In this document: positions 17,001 through 24,717 of the stretch, piece after piece
Position numbering within the stretch: position 1 is the stretch's first letter
Layout: each line of letters opens with the position of its first letter
Position numbers and translations under genes: made by a program
The notes under the pieces: model-generated
Told to the model about the DNA's origin: nothing
What the model saw: only the letters and a program-made list of their open reading frames with translations
The model's database searches: none
Assembly: GCA_022842935.1 (NCBI GenBank)
Contig: JALHOP010000019.1
Span: 1-64,000, forward strand
From: Myxococcota bacterium
Lineage (GTDB): Bacteria > Myxococcota > XYA12-FULL-58-9 > JALHOP01
DNA length: 64,000 nucleotides
Direction of reading: 5' to 3'

Positions 17001-18623
17001 GGCGGCGCTCGCCAATCCATCGGCCTCGACGCGCATCGCCTGGAGGGCCTCTTCGAAGTCGTTACGCTCGGTGTCTAGTCGCTTCTGGGCTGCCTTGAGG
17101 GCTTTACCGAGCTCGGCCTCGCGCTCGCCGTGCTCGGCAATCAGCTTCGCGCGCGCAGCTTCGGCGGCGGTGGCGGCCGCGCTTGCGGACTTCTTCTCGG
17201 CAACGCGTTCGTCCTCGAGGCGCTTTCGCTCTGCGATGAGCTCCTTTTCGCGCTTCTTGTTGGCTTCGAGGGACGCCGAAGCGGCGCTCATCTTTGCTGC
17301 ATGCTCGCGCTCGAGCCTTTCACGCGCCTCTTCGATCTCGTCTTCCGCTTTGCGCTGCTTGGCCTGCTGAGCGGCGACCTGCTCCTTGTGCTTGGCTTGC
17401 TCGCTCTCGAGCTTTGCACGCCCCTCGGCGACACGCTCTAGCGCGGCGTCTGCGGTCGATTGAGCCCGTCGTGCCGCGGCTTCGCGCTCCGCGAAAGTGG
17501 CTTCGGTTTCCGCTTGTTCACGCTTGAGCTTGCGGCGCTCGATTGCGAGGGCTTTCTTCTCCTCCTCGGCCGCGGCCTCTTGAGCATCGGCGAGACGCTT
17601 TATCTCCGACCGCTCGAGCTCGGCCCTCTCCTCGAGGGCCCGGTGGCTCTCCTCGAGAGCCTGCTCGCGCTCAGCGACTGCCTCTTCTGCCGCCTCGAGC
17701 TTCCGGGCGCGTTGCTCGAGCTTCTTCTTCTCGGCGTCAACGGCGGCGAGCGCTTCCCGTAAGGTCTCCTCGGCATCCTTGGCGCGTTTGACGAGCTCAC
17801 GGCGTTCGGCCTCGGCGGCCTTTTGCTGACGCTCGAGCTCCTCGGCCTGGGCGCGGGCGATTTCGTCGACGGCCCGCTTGCTCTCGATGAGGAACTTCTT
17901 CCACGGCTCGCTTCGTTCGGACAGACCCGAGCGCTCGAGGTGTTCGATCGCTTGCTCGTACAGATCGACGTCGTTTCGCGCCCGCGCTTGATCGACCAGA
18001 TGTTCCGCGATCCTCCCGTGGGCCATTGGGTGCTCGGGCTCCACCTTGAGGATGCGCTGGTAGCAGTCGACTGCCGCGGTGAGCTTTCCACGACTCACAG
18101 CGATGTCGGCGAGCTCCTCGAGAGCACGGACGTTCGTCGCTCGCACCTTCAGGTTGGCGGTGACTCGGTTCTCCAGCTCGTCGAGTACGAGCGACGCAAT
18201 CGCGGCGCGGCGCTCGACGTCGTTGGCGTCGAACTCGATCCCGTAACCTTTGTCACTTCCCCGCGTGTCGACGCGAACGATCGTGCCCCGGACCGGCAGC
18301 GGCTGCTTGCCGGTGGCTTCGATGGTCAGGTCAAGCACATCCCCTTTCTTGAAAGGATCGCTGGCTCTCAAGAAAAGGCCATGAGGGCCGAGGTCCTTCG
18401 TGAAGGCCCAACGTGGCTTGCCGCCAGCGGTGTAGTTGACGCGGCGGGTTGCGCGCAGGCGGGGATGTTGGCGCTTATCGTCCCCGGTCGCGTCGACGCG
18501 CGGCCTCCCCATGAAGGCTTGCTTGCCGGAGCCTCCACGCGGCTTCGCATCGCCACCCTCCGCAGCCGCGGGGCTCGCGCTAGACTTCGCGTTTTTCGTC
18601 GTCGGAGCGGTCGTCGTGGACAT
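14061..18623 (-). CDS. Giant PilZ / coiled-coil / RsbW-type ATPase signalling protein
   Basis: The 1520-residue protein has a disordered start, a PilZ domain (about 45-150), a TPR-like helical stretch (about 160-235), roughly 1000 residues of near-continuous Ala/Glu/Arg/Lys coiled coil (about 250-1250), a short alpha/beta segment (about 1255-1370), and a C-terminal GHKL ATPase of the anti-sigma-kinase type: DELFTNALYH (N box, near 1384-1393), RDEYG (near 1435) and GGGAGVGMFM (near 1464). The PilZ arginines R51 and R55 are present; the second motif is DLGPHG instead of the usual D/N-x-S-x-x-G, so c-di-GMP binding is uncertain. It should phosphorylate or bind a STAS partner; the convergent STAS gene is the obvious candidate. 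ATG at 18623 has an AAGGA site. No membrane helix. Confidence 0.87.
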   Translation of the reverse strand: MSTTTAPTTKNAKSSASPAAAEGGDAKPRGGSGKQAFMGRPRVDATGDDKRQHPRLRATRRVNYTAGGKPRWAFTKDLGPHGLFLRASDPFKKGDVLDLTIEATGKQPLPVRGTIVRVDTRGSDKGYGIEFDANDVERRAAIASLVLDELENRVTANLKVRATNVRALEELADIAVSRGKLTAAVDCYQRILKVEPEHPMAHGRIAEHLVDQARARNDVDLYEQAIEHLERSGLSERSEPWKKFLIESKRAVDEIARAQAEELERQQKAAEAERRELVKRAKDAEETLREALAAVDAEKKKLEQRARKLEAAEEAVAEREQALEESHRALEERAELERSEIKRLADAQEAAAEEEKKALAIERRKLKREQAETEATFAEREAAARRAQSTADAALERVAEGRAKLESEQAKHKEQVAAQQAKQRKAEDEIEEARERLEREHAAKMSAASASLEANKKREKELIAERKRLEDERVAEKKSASAAATAAEAARAKLIAEHGEREAELGKALKAAQKRLDTERNDFEEALQAMRVEADGLASAAQAKVEQLQKQLEAERERTRSLVAAHKAQLAELEQIGAEREARLLEREVEVEKRNEEQEAAAKATSAALEARAQKLEQEQLERAEKSRERWEAAKKAQQRIEAQQQKREQEFKKREAELAKARQDLATQQNKLEAREAAIADSEKELRRSRKELETQQQAAVRELNEKRRQFDAEVKAREQQLEADKQRLSEAAAAQEREYEEKQAAMELKRKAAQEATRRIEQERKSAEAELQRREAELKRVLEAGQKELEVQHAKANAELASKEAELRRTEEEAARAIEERRRELEAQQEELSRAEGTIAQRRKEVEDELQRERATIEAQLSAQETELQERVRKLRADEQQQSTESKAREQQLAERDKALRDELERKNAELQREFSARSAASEEERKAWQADQKARESALQREFEKAQYELLAGFRQREAELAEEQAKVRGELATAQRRLADDTQAKQREMAMREAEVRDALEREHRRLDELRDTIQEGEQRLQEREASIEQRERSLREELDRMRADFEDDARSKEEVLQEKRSELDRETEERRAEYRRLEEKAQARLAETEAAAKKLDEEQARREEEYEREREALRREIEAAHAKLEAEQRAREAEFASREAELAEQFEARRTRIANEEERLRDEHERLLLGERDLEAKRQEVARELDEKRTQMLAELREREEAAARQQEAIVAREREFADDAKRREVEAESAVEPTQVSLVLPSQLAIADTSTIAFVRKHWPKQAELLLPDTEPNRAGIPRLRLWAGSRKSLAVNPLVDGARFVIGNAETPRASIMPTLIKALSGRALTVHDFLLHGARHSVHATTESSQKAEFIGLLDDFCASAGVREHIIDEIAEIFDELFTNALYHAPVENGVRPNSDKDRSIDVRSRRAVTMTFGADATTLVLAVRDEYGTLSAERIVESIGRSFGEGGPQLAESGGGAGVGMFMMLQKASFVALNIAKGRSTEVIVARDLTQSRREFTRSAPSFVIHERTG

Positions 18624-18777
18624 CGCAGGTCCTTACGGCCCCTGAGGATGGCACGCCTTGTCCCGGGATGCGACGAAAACCGCCTCCCCGGTCGCGCTTG
18701 TCCGACCCCGACCGGGTCATCCCAGAGATTGCACAACTGTGACGAAAGGCCAGTCAGTCTTGCTTCACATTGGCCGC

Positions 18778-19437
18778 ATGAATCTCCCCGCCGTTCGCAA
18801 GGTCAAGCCGCGTTTGCGCGGGGTTTCACACCAGATCGCATTCGTTGCGTCGCTCTTCGCTGGCGCCATGCTCATTGCCGCCACGCCCGCAGGGCTGATG
18901 CGCTTCTCTGTGTCGGTGTTTGCCACGTCGCTCGCCTGGCTACTGGGCGTGAGCGCGCTCTACCACCGACCCATGTGGCGCCAGGACATCCGGGCCTGGC
19001 TCAAACGACTCGACCACGCGTCGATCTTCTTGCTCATCGCTGGCACCTACACGCCGTTTTGTTTGCTGGTATTGCCACCGGCTTCGGGCCACGTGCTTTT
19101 GACCTTCGTCTGGAGCGGGGCGGCGCTTGGCATCATCATGGCACTGCTCTGGCCACATCGGCCGCGGGCCTTCTCTGCGGCGGTCTACGTTGGCCTTGGC
19201 GTGTCTGCTTTAGCCTACATAGGGCCGATTTTCCGGGCACTCGACGGCACGAGCTTCGCCTTCTTTGCGCTGGGCGGGGTGTTCTACATTGTTGGGGCAG
19301 TCATCTACGCGCGTCGCTGGCCCAACCCGAACCCCGAAGTCTTTGGCTACCACGAGCTATTCCACGCCTTCGTCGTCGTCGCCTGCGCGATGCACTTCGC
19401 AGCCATCGTTCGCGTGGTGTACGGCGTGTCGCCCTGA
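18778..19437 (+). CDS. Hemolysin III / PAQR family membrane protein
   Basis: The 219-residue protein has seven likely transmembrane helices and the family signatures: GVSALYHR after helix 2, RLDHASIFLLIAGTYTP in helix 3, and FGYHELFHAFVV near the end, giving the conserved Ser, His and Asp residues of the metal-dependent PAQR/alkaline-ceramidase superfamily. Bacterial members are inner-membrane proteins of unclear function, sometimes linked to membrane lipid control or hemolysis. The ATG at 18778 fits the family length; no strong ribosome site is visible. It diverges from the giant PilZ gene. Confidence 0.9.
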   Translation: MNLPAVRKVKPRLRGVSHQIAFVASLFAGAMLIAATPAGLMRFSVSVFATSLAWLLGVSALYHRPMWRQDIRAWLKRLDHASIFLLIAGTYTPFCLLVLPPASGHVLLTFVWSGAALGIIMALLWPHRPRAFSAAVYVGLGVSALAYIGPIFRALDGTSFAFFALGGVFYIVGAVIYARRWPNPNPEVFGYHELFHAFVVVACAMHFAAIVRVVYGVSP

Positions 19438-19483
19438 CGCTGGACGCTGGAGCTCCCGCCCGGCGCGGTGTTTCACCTTTTTT

Positions 19484-19520
19484 GGCGGCGCCCGGACACA
19501 CAGCCGGGCCTTTCGCCGCC
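19484..19520 (+). terminator. Two-part hairpin after the hemolysin-III gene
   Basis: GCCCGG (19490-19495) pairs with CCGGGC (19504-19509), followed by CTTT. The outer arms GGCGGCG (19484-19490) and CGCCGCC (19514-19520) can pair as an alternative. It lies about 50 bases after the stop. Confidence 0.5.
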
Positions 19521-19551
19521 GCCGAATTCACGCTATCGCTCCGGCCCTGTG

Positions 19552-20622
19552 ATGTTCGCTACACTTTCGCTCGCCGCCTACCTGGGCTCGACCCTTACCT
19601 TTCCGGATGGCCGTGTCCTTGACGTGGACGTGAGCTGCGATCCGGCATCGGTGATCGTACTCGAGGATATCGCTTATGCCGCTTGCGACGCGGAGGGCGT
19701 GCTAGCCGTTGACGTCAAGGAGGCGCCGCGAGTTCTCGGCCTGCATCGGCTCGAAGGGCGCGTCAGCGGTCTGCATGTGAGCGGGGGCCGGGTCTGGGCA
19801 GAGGTGACGCGCGTCGAAGCGTATCCGCTCGAACGAACACTCGCGCTTGCGCCCGCCCCAAGTGAGGTGCCAACACAACCGCGCGAGACCGCAGCCGCCG
19901 ATGTCGCCGCTCCCGCCACGCCAAGCCGGTTTTTCCCGCCCCGCCAGGGTGGGGTCGGCTCCGTGGCCCTGACCGCCCGTCCGCTCTTGCCGCTCGGCAC
20001 GATCGGCGCTGGCGTGATCGCGCACGCAAGCACGTCGTATCACTTCGAGCGTCCCATCGAAGTCGGCCTCGTCGTCGAGCCACTCGCGGGCGCCCTCACC
20101 AACGACCGCAACGTTGGCAGTGTCGGCGTCACTGGGTTCGTCGCCTACGACCACGCCTATTTCGCGCTCGGCCTCGGTCTCGGTGTCACCTCGCTCAGCG
20201 AGGTCGTCTTCGACGGAGACGGTCTTCCCACGAGCCAGGACCGGGCGCTCTTGATTGCACAACTCGCCCGCATTGGGGCTCTCGACGGTCTGCACCTCGT
20301 CGTGCGCAACAGCTTCGCCGTCATCGAGGACGAGTTCGACTACAACGGCACGGTTGTGCGCCTGCAAGTGCCCGTTAGCGACAGCATCAGCGTGTTTGGG
20401 GGCGGCGGTGGCGCTCAAGGCTTCGCCTTCGGTGAGCTGGGCGTGCGCTTCCGCGCCCTTGGCTCCGGCGCGGCGGACACACTTTTCGTCGACCTCAGCG
20501 CCGGCGGTGGCCGTGTGGACGGCACCATTGATGTCGATGACTGCGGCTTGGGGGTCCCCTGCCGGTCGACAGACAGCTATGGCGGACCGCTAGTTGGCGT
20601 CGGGCTGGAGTACCGCCTCTGA
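19552..20622 (+). CDS. Secreted protein with C-terminal beta-barrel-like region
   Basis: The 356-residue product starts with a short hydrophobic leader (about 1-16) and a small beta domain with a VLDVDVSCDPASVIVLEDIAYAA-type repeat reminiscent of LVIVD propeller blades (only a fragment). After an Ala/Pro linker (about 100-140), about 200 residues alternate Gly, aromatic and charged residues in strands and end in LEYRL, with the terminal aromatic pattern of outer-membrane beta barrels. It probably sits in the outer membrane or periplasm. ATG at 19552 gives the best leader; GTG at 19549 precedes it. No enzyme motif seen. Confidence 0.65.
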   Translation: MFATLSLAAYLGSTLTFPDGRVLDVDVSCDPASVIVLEDIAYAACDAEGVLAVDVKEAPRVLGLHRLEGRVSGLHVSGGRVWAEVTRVEAYPLERTLALAPAPSEVPTQPRETAAADVAAPATPSRFFPPRQGGVGSVALTARPLLPLGTIGAGVIAHASTSYHFERPIEVGLVVEPLAGALTNDRNVGSVGVTGFVAYDHAYFALGLGLGVTSLSEVVFDGDGLPTSQDRALLIAQLARIGALDGLHLVVRNSFAVIEDEFDYNGTVVRLQVPVSDSISVFGGGGGAQGFAFGELGVRFRALGSGAADTLFVDLSAGGGRVDGTIDVDDCGLGVPCRSTDSYGGPLVGVGLEYRL

Positions 20623-20660
20623 GGCTCGAAATCTGGCGATCTGTTGTCGCGCGCTCGCGG

Positions 20661-21119
20661 ATGAACCCGCGATTGACTGCCCGAGCTGGACCACGCCCGC
20701 GGAATCCACTATCGAGCGGCGTGCGCTCTTGGTGTCAAGTCTGCTCGCTCGTCGTCGCCTGTGCCGTGCTCGCCGCGTGCGCCTCGGCGGGTCAGACGCT
20801 CGGCTACAAGAGGGCGACCTCGGCACGCGAGAAAGCAGCCTCGGTGCTTGCCAAGGCCGAGGAGCCGTACGGCCATCACGCAGACGCGGTTCTCGACCTC
20901 ATCAACGAGGTCGACGCGGGCTATTCGCAGGCGCAATCGCATAGCAACAACCGGGCTTCGAAGCAGTGGTTGCAGGTCAAGGACGAGCTACAAAAGTTTG
21001 CTGCCGACTGGCACCAACGCGAAGCGCTGAGCGGACCGTACCTCCAGCAGCGCGTCAAGATCATCCTCGGACACCTCGACGCCATCATCGCCGACGAAGC
21101 CGCCAAGAAGGCCCCCTAA
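20661..21119 (+). CDS. Small lipoprotein, helical
   Basis: The 152-residue protein has a basic start, a hydrophobic stretch and the lipobox VLAAC near residue 40, so it is a probable lipoprotein. The rest is helical and hydrophilic, with paired Gln/Lys heptads. The long n-region before the lipobox suggests the true start may be a later in-frame codon. Function unknown. A hairpin that overlaps the stop codon separates it from the convergent DUF885 gene. Confidence 0.7.
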   Translation: MNPRLTARAGPRPRNPLSSGVRSWCQVCSLVVACAVLAACASAGQTLGYKRATSAREKAASVLAKAEEPYGHHADAVLDLINEVDAGYSQAQSHSNNRASKQWLQVKDELQKFAADWHQREALSGPYLQQRVKIILGHLDAIIADEAAKKAP

Positions 21120-21146
21120 CCCCAGTGCTCGGAGCGGCGGGGTTAG
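21116..21146. terminator. Bidirectional hairpin between convergent genes
   Basis: CTAACCCC (21116-21123), which includes the stop of the lipoprotein gene, pairs with GGGGTTAG (21139-21146) over a 15-base loop. A second, imperfect pairing with the downstream TAGGGGGGC is possible. The position between two convergent stops supports a terminator role. Confidence 0.6.
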
Positions 21147-21171
21147 AGCGGCTTCTGCTAGGGGGGCTTTG

Positions 21172-23049
21172 TCAGGCACGCGTCGCCGCGATCCAGTCGT
21201 CAACGAGCCGCTCGAGGACCGATAGCGGCATCGCGCCGTTGCTCAGCACGACGTCATGGAATTTTTTGATGTCGAAGCGGTCACCGAGCTCGGCCTGCGC
21301 TTTTGCGCGCAGTGTTCGGATGACCTCGCGGCCGAGCATGTATGCCGTTGCCTGACCAGGCCATACGCAATACCGGTCCACTTCGGTGACGACACTTGCT
21401 CGGTCACTCCCCAGCGTGTCGGTCATGTATTTGATGGCTTGGTCGCGCGTCCATCCCTTCGCGTGAATTCCCGTGTCGACCACGAGCCGCGCGGCCCGAA
21501 ACGTCGCTGCCTTCAAGTACCCGAGGCGACCAGTGGGGTCATCGTTGTAGAGACCAAGCTCGTCCGCGACTCCCTCTGCGTAGAGCGCCCAGCCTTCGAT
21601 GTAACCGGAGAAGCCAAGCAGCGCGGAGCGGGCGAAGGGCAGGCTGCTGCTCTCCTGAGCGACCGCGATCTGGAAGTGGTGGCCCGGGTTCCCCTCGTGA
21701 TGCGTGAGCGTTGGCAGGTCGAACTTCGGCCAGCTCTTGGTGTCGCGAAGGTTGATGTAGTAGGCGCCCGGCCGCGACCCGTCGAGGGCTGGCGATTGAT
21801 AGTAGCCGCCGGGCGAACCCTGTTCGATCTCCAACGGCACCCGCTTGATCTGCAACGCCGCCCTCGGGAGCGTACTAAAGACATTGGGCAAGAGTGCGTT
21901 CACCTTCGTGACGTGGGCATTGAGGTCGGCAATGAGCTGCGCTTTGCCTTCGTCGGTGTTCGGATAGAGCTGCGCCTTTTCTTGCCCGAGCGCGCGGATT
22001 CGCTGTGCAACGCTTCCTTTTCGTTTTCCGAGCGAGGCGAGGAGAGCGTCCATTTCAGCGGTGTTCTTGGCCACGAGGTCGAGTCCGATTTGGTGGATCT
22101 CATCGGGGGTTCGCGTCGTGGTATTCCACGAACGCAGCGCCGCGGCGTAGAGCTCCGGACCCTTGGGGAGCTTTCCGACACCAGCGTCGGGCTTCGCTAG
22201 CTTACGCAACTTGGTGAGCGCGTCGATCTGGCGCTTGTAGGCAGGCACGATGTCGTCCGCCGCGATGGTCTCCGCGCGCGCCGTCACTGCAGCCACATCG
22301 ACACCTTCGACCAAGGCGGCGCGCCGTTTCAGGGACTGTACGACTGATTGATCGGCTGGCTTCTTCGCCGCGACAGGCTCGAGCTGCGCGAGGATGCCAT
22401 CAACGACGAACCTTGGCGGCACGACGCCAGAGCGGGCGTCATCGCCGAGGCGTGTCGTCTCCTCATCGAGCATTCGCGCGAAGCCCTTCAGGCGTGCCAA
22501 ATAGTCTTCGACGTCCCGCGCGCTTCGGATTGGGTGCTGACTGTCGAGAAAGTCGGGCATTTGGGCCCATGCGCCGCTCAGTTGTGTGATGGCGTAGGGG
22601 ATGAGGATACCCATGCCGTAGTAACCGTAACCGAACGCACTGTTGGCGACGTCCGCTGAGGCAGACGTTTTGATGACGTCATATGTGACGCGCTCGCTAG
22701 GTGTGAGTTGCTCGCGGTCGATGCTCTCGAACGATTGTAGGAGACTACGCGAAATAGCGACGACACGATCCATGCCGGCGCGGGATAAATCGGAAACGCG
22801 GTCGCTATAGCGGCCGCCGGCGCGCTCTTCGGCTACCGCAAGGCTCGTCGCGGTCTCGGGTGACTCTCGCAGCACCGCCGTCGTCCACTCTTCGACCAAG
22901 CGATTGAAGCGCTCGCTCGTGGAGCTCGTGGCAGGCGCCTTCGTGGTGGGTGGCGTCTCGGCGGTCGGCGTGGTCGCGGGCGCTTTGCCTTCGTTGGGGT
23001 GACCGCAGCCTGACACCAGAAGCAAAAGGAACCACGCTCGATTTCGCAT
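21172..23049 (-). CDS. DUF885 family lipoprotein, putative metallopeptidase
   Basis: The 625-residue protein has a lipoprotein signal (LLLLVSGC) and the DUF885 core with HHEGNPGHHF at about 450-458: H451, E452 and H457 or H458 fit a zinc-peptidase motif of the HExxxxH kind noted for this family. DUF885 proteins are common in myxobacteria and are thought to be secreted peptidases, though few have been tested. The Thr/Pro/Ala-rich segment after the lipobox is a linker to the surface. ATG at 23049 has AGGACG upstream. It stands alone, convergent with the small lipoprotein gene. Confidence 0.88.
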   Translation of the reverse strand: MRNRAWFLLLLVSGCGHPNEGKAPATTPTAETPPTTKAPATSSTSERFNRLVEEWTTAVLRESPETATSLAVAEERAGGRYSDRVSDLSRAGMDRVVAISRSLLQSFESIDREQLTPSERVTYDVIKTSASADVANSAFGYGYYGMGILIPYAITQLSGAWAQMPDFLDSQHPIRSARDVEDYLARLKGFARMLDEETTRLGDDARSGVVPPRFVVDGILAQLEPVAAKKPADQSVVQSLKRRAALVEGVDVAAVTARAETIAADDIVPAYKRQIDALTKLRKLAKPDAGVGKLPKGPELYAAALRSWNTTTRTPDEIHQIGLDLVAKNTAEMDALLASLGKRKGSVAQRIRALGQEKAQLYPNTDEGKAQLIADLNAHVTKVNALLPNVFSTLPRAALQIKRVPLEIEQGSPGGYYQSPALDGSRPGAYYINLRDTKSWPKFDLPTLTHHEGNPGHHFQIAVAQESSSLPFARSALLGFSGYIEGWALYAEGVADELGLYNDDPTGRLGYLKAATFRAARLVVDTGIHAKGWTRDQAIKYMTDTLGSDRASVVTEVDRYCVWPGQATAYMLGREVIRTLRAKAQAELGDRFDIKKFHDVVLSNGAMPLSVLERLVDDWIAATRA

Positions 23050-23148
23050 GCGGCGTCCTTAGCATGGACAGGCGGAGGCGTCAGGGGCGTACCCCCTCAT
23101 GGCGACCGACGCCGCGTCGACCCCGAACCGCGCGAGCGTGCGACTAGC

Positions 23149-23889
23149 TTAGCTAGCTTGACCCGTCGCGCCTAGCGCGTTTAGGGCCCGCCGGTCGACC
23201 TCGTGTTCGAGCCGCGCCTCGTCCGCGAAGTCCATTTGTGCGGCGCCAAGCGCGAAGATGTCCAGGGCCTCTAGGACACGCACGCCCGCGAACTCGTTGT
23301 GGGCTGACGCAATCGCCGCGTTGGCGACGACGGACGCCTCGACCGGACGCGCGATGGCTGGAAGAATCCGCTTTAGGGGACGTAGGAGGCCAAGCGCGGC
23401 GCTCTCGGTAAGGCGGCGCTCCGCGCGTTCACCGTCGAGCAGGCTGGGCCGCAGGAAACGCGCGCGGGGAAAGTCGAGCGCCGCGATCTCGCGCTCGAGC
23501 TGACCCTTCATGCGGGGGTAGAACAGGCGGCTGTCGGGATTGGCCCCGGCCGAGGAGATGAGGACGAAGGTTGGGACGCGATGTTTGCGGGCGGCCGTCG
23601 CGAACGCGAGCTGATAGTCGTGGTCGACCTCCCACTGTGCGGTTTTGGCCCCGGCTGCTCGGCGTGTCGTACCAAGCGCGCTGAACGCGACGTCGCCGTG
23701 TACCAAGTGTGTCCACGTTGTCGGGTCCCATAGGTCGACGACATGTTCGACGAGCTTGCGATGGGGCCGGCCCGTGCGGCGCCGGCCTAGGCAGAGGACA
23801 CGCGTCCACAGGGGGTCCGCGAGCAAGGCGTCGACAATCCCAGAGCCGACGAGGCCCGTAGCGCCGAGAATGACAGCTTGGTGGTTCAT
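23149..23889 (-). CDS. NAD(P)-binding Rossmann protein, YwnB/NmrA-like
   Basis: The 246-residue protein opens with ILGATGLVGSGIVDALL, the GxxGxxG dinucleotide site of atypical short-chain dehydrogenases. FVLISSAGA and the later FYPRMKGQLE supply the usual Ser and a Lys at the YxxxK position with Tyr also present (Y-P-R-M-K), so reductase activity is possible. It resembles nucleoside-diphosphate-sugar epimerase-like proteins of about 210-240 residues such as yeast Fmp52 and bacterial YwnB. ATG at 23889 fits the fold start; the upstream open frame has no such character. Substrate unknown. Confidence 0.83.
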   Translation of the reverse strand: MNHQAVILGATGLVGSGIVDALLADPLWTRVLCLGRRRTGRPHRKLVEHVVDLWDPTTWTHLVHGDVAFSALGTTRRAAGAKTAQWEVDHDYQLAFATAARKHRVPTFVLISSAGANPDSRLFYPRMKGQLEREIAALDFPRARFLRPSLLDGERAERRLTESAALGLLRPLKRILPAIARPVEASVVANAAIASAHNEFAGVRVLEALDIFALGAAQMDFADEARLEHEVDRRALNALGATGQAS

Positions 23890-24180
23890 TGACGGGATCG
23901 TTGTCGACGGAGGAAACCGATTCGTTGCGTTGGGGCAGGCGATCCGCGCGAGACACCGCGTCGGTCCGCACGTCGGACCCGGGGAGCCGCGGGTCAGTTG
24001 ACGCGTTACAGCATGCCTCGAACGCTTCCGAAACGTGACCAGAGAGGGCGGTGCGAGGCCATAACTGGACGCACCCACATGTGCTCTCCGGAGCCAAGGC
24101 CTTGAAAACTCAACTGGCGGTGCTGTCGCATCGTTCTTGCAACGACGTCTTCGGTTGGTTCACGCCCGAGGAGTCAGCCC

Positions 24181-24666
24181 GTGCATCTCATGGTCGATAC
24201 CGCCACACACCGCCGCGCCTACCAACAGCGACGCCTCATCTTCTCATGGGGGTCGTTCTACGCCGGGGTTGGCGTCGCGCTTGGCATGATGCTGATCGCC
24301 TACAAGGCGCTACCGCACGAGAGTCTAACGGCACGTTCGCACGACACGCAGCACGCATCGAGCCGAGCGGGCGAGGGCGCGCGCGGCGGATACGAGCAGG
24401 TCCCACTAACGGGTGCGCTAACCGCGTCGTCACTCGTCCTCGCCATCGAGGCCACGTCGCCAAAAGCAAGCCATCGGGGCGCAAGCGTTGCTCTCGAACA
24501 CCTGCGGTGGCGTGGCGCTGCGCCGACCAACGGTCTTGACCGGGAGTATGCCGCTCTCGCCGTCATGGAACTCATGGACAAGACGCGCGCTGAAGCTGAA
24601 TCGATGGTTGCGTCGTGGGCCGCTATGGCGGACAAGGGCGCGCCTTACCCTCGCGTCAATCGCTAG
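24181..24666 (+). CDS. Single-span membrane protein, unknown
   Basis: The 161-residue product has one clear transmembrane helix (about 22-42) near the N terminus and a soluble remainder with a small helical domain at 120-155. GTG at 24181 is chosen because GAGGAG lies seven bases upstream; ATG at 24190 is the alternative. I recognise no family. It is convergent with the HD-domain gene. Two copies of AAATCATGCAC lie in tandem just after the stop. Confidence 0.6.
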   Translation: MHLMVDTATHRRAYQQRRLIFSWGSFYAGVGVALGMMLIAYKALPHESLTARSHDTQHASSRAGEGARGGYEQVPLTGALTASSLVLAIEATSPKASHRGASVALEHLRWRGAAPTNGLDREYAALAVMELMDKTRAEAESMVASWAAMADKGAPYPRVNR

Positions 24667-24717
24667 TCGAATCATGCACAAATCATGCACAGCTGGGACG
24701 CTGGCCGGCGCGAGACG

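Noticed and set aside
16372-19622. Long plus-strand open frames of several hundred codons (for example 16372-17370 and 17823-19622)
   Set aside because: They lie opposite the giant coiled-coil gene and hemolysin-III gene. Their Ser/Arg/Leu-rich composition is the mirror image of Glu/Lys/Ala codons on the real strand. No ribosome sites or domains.
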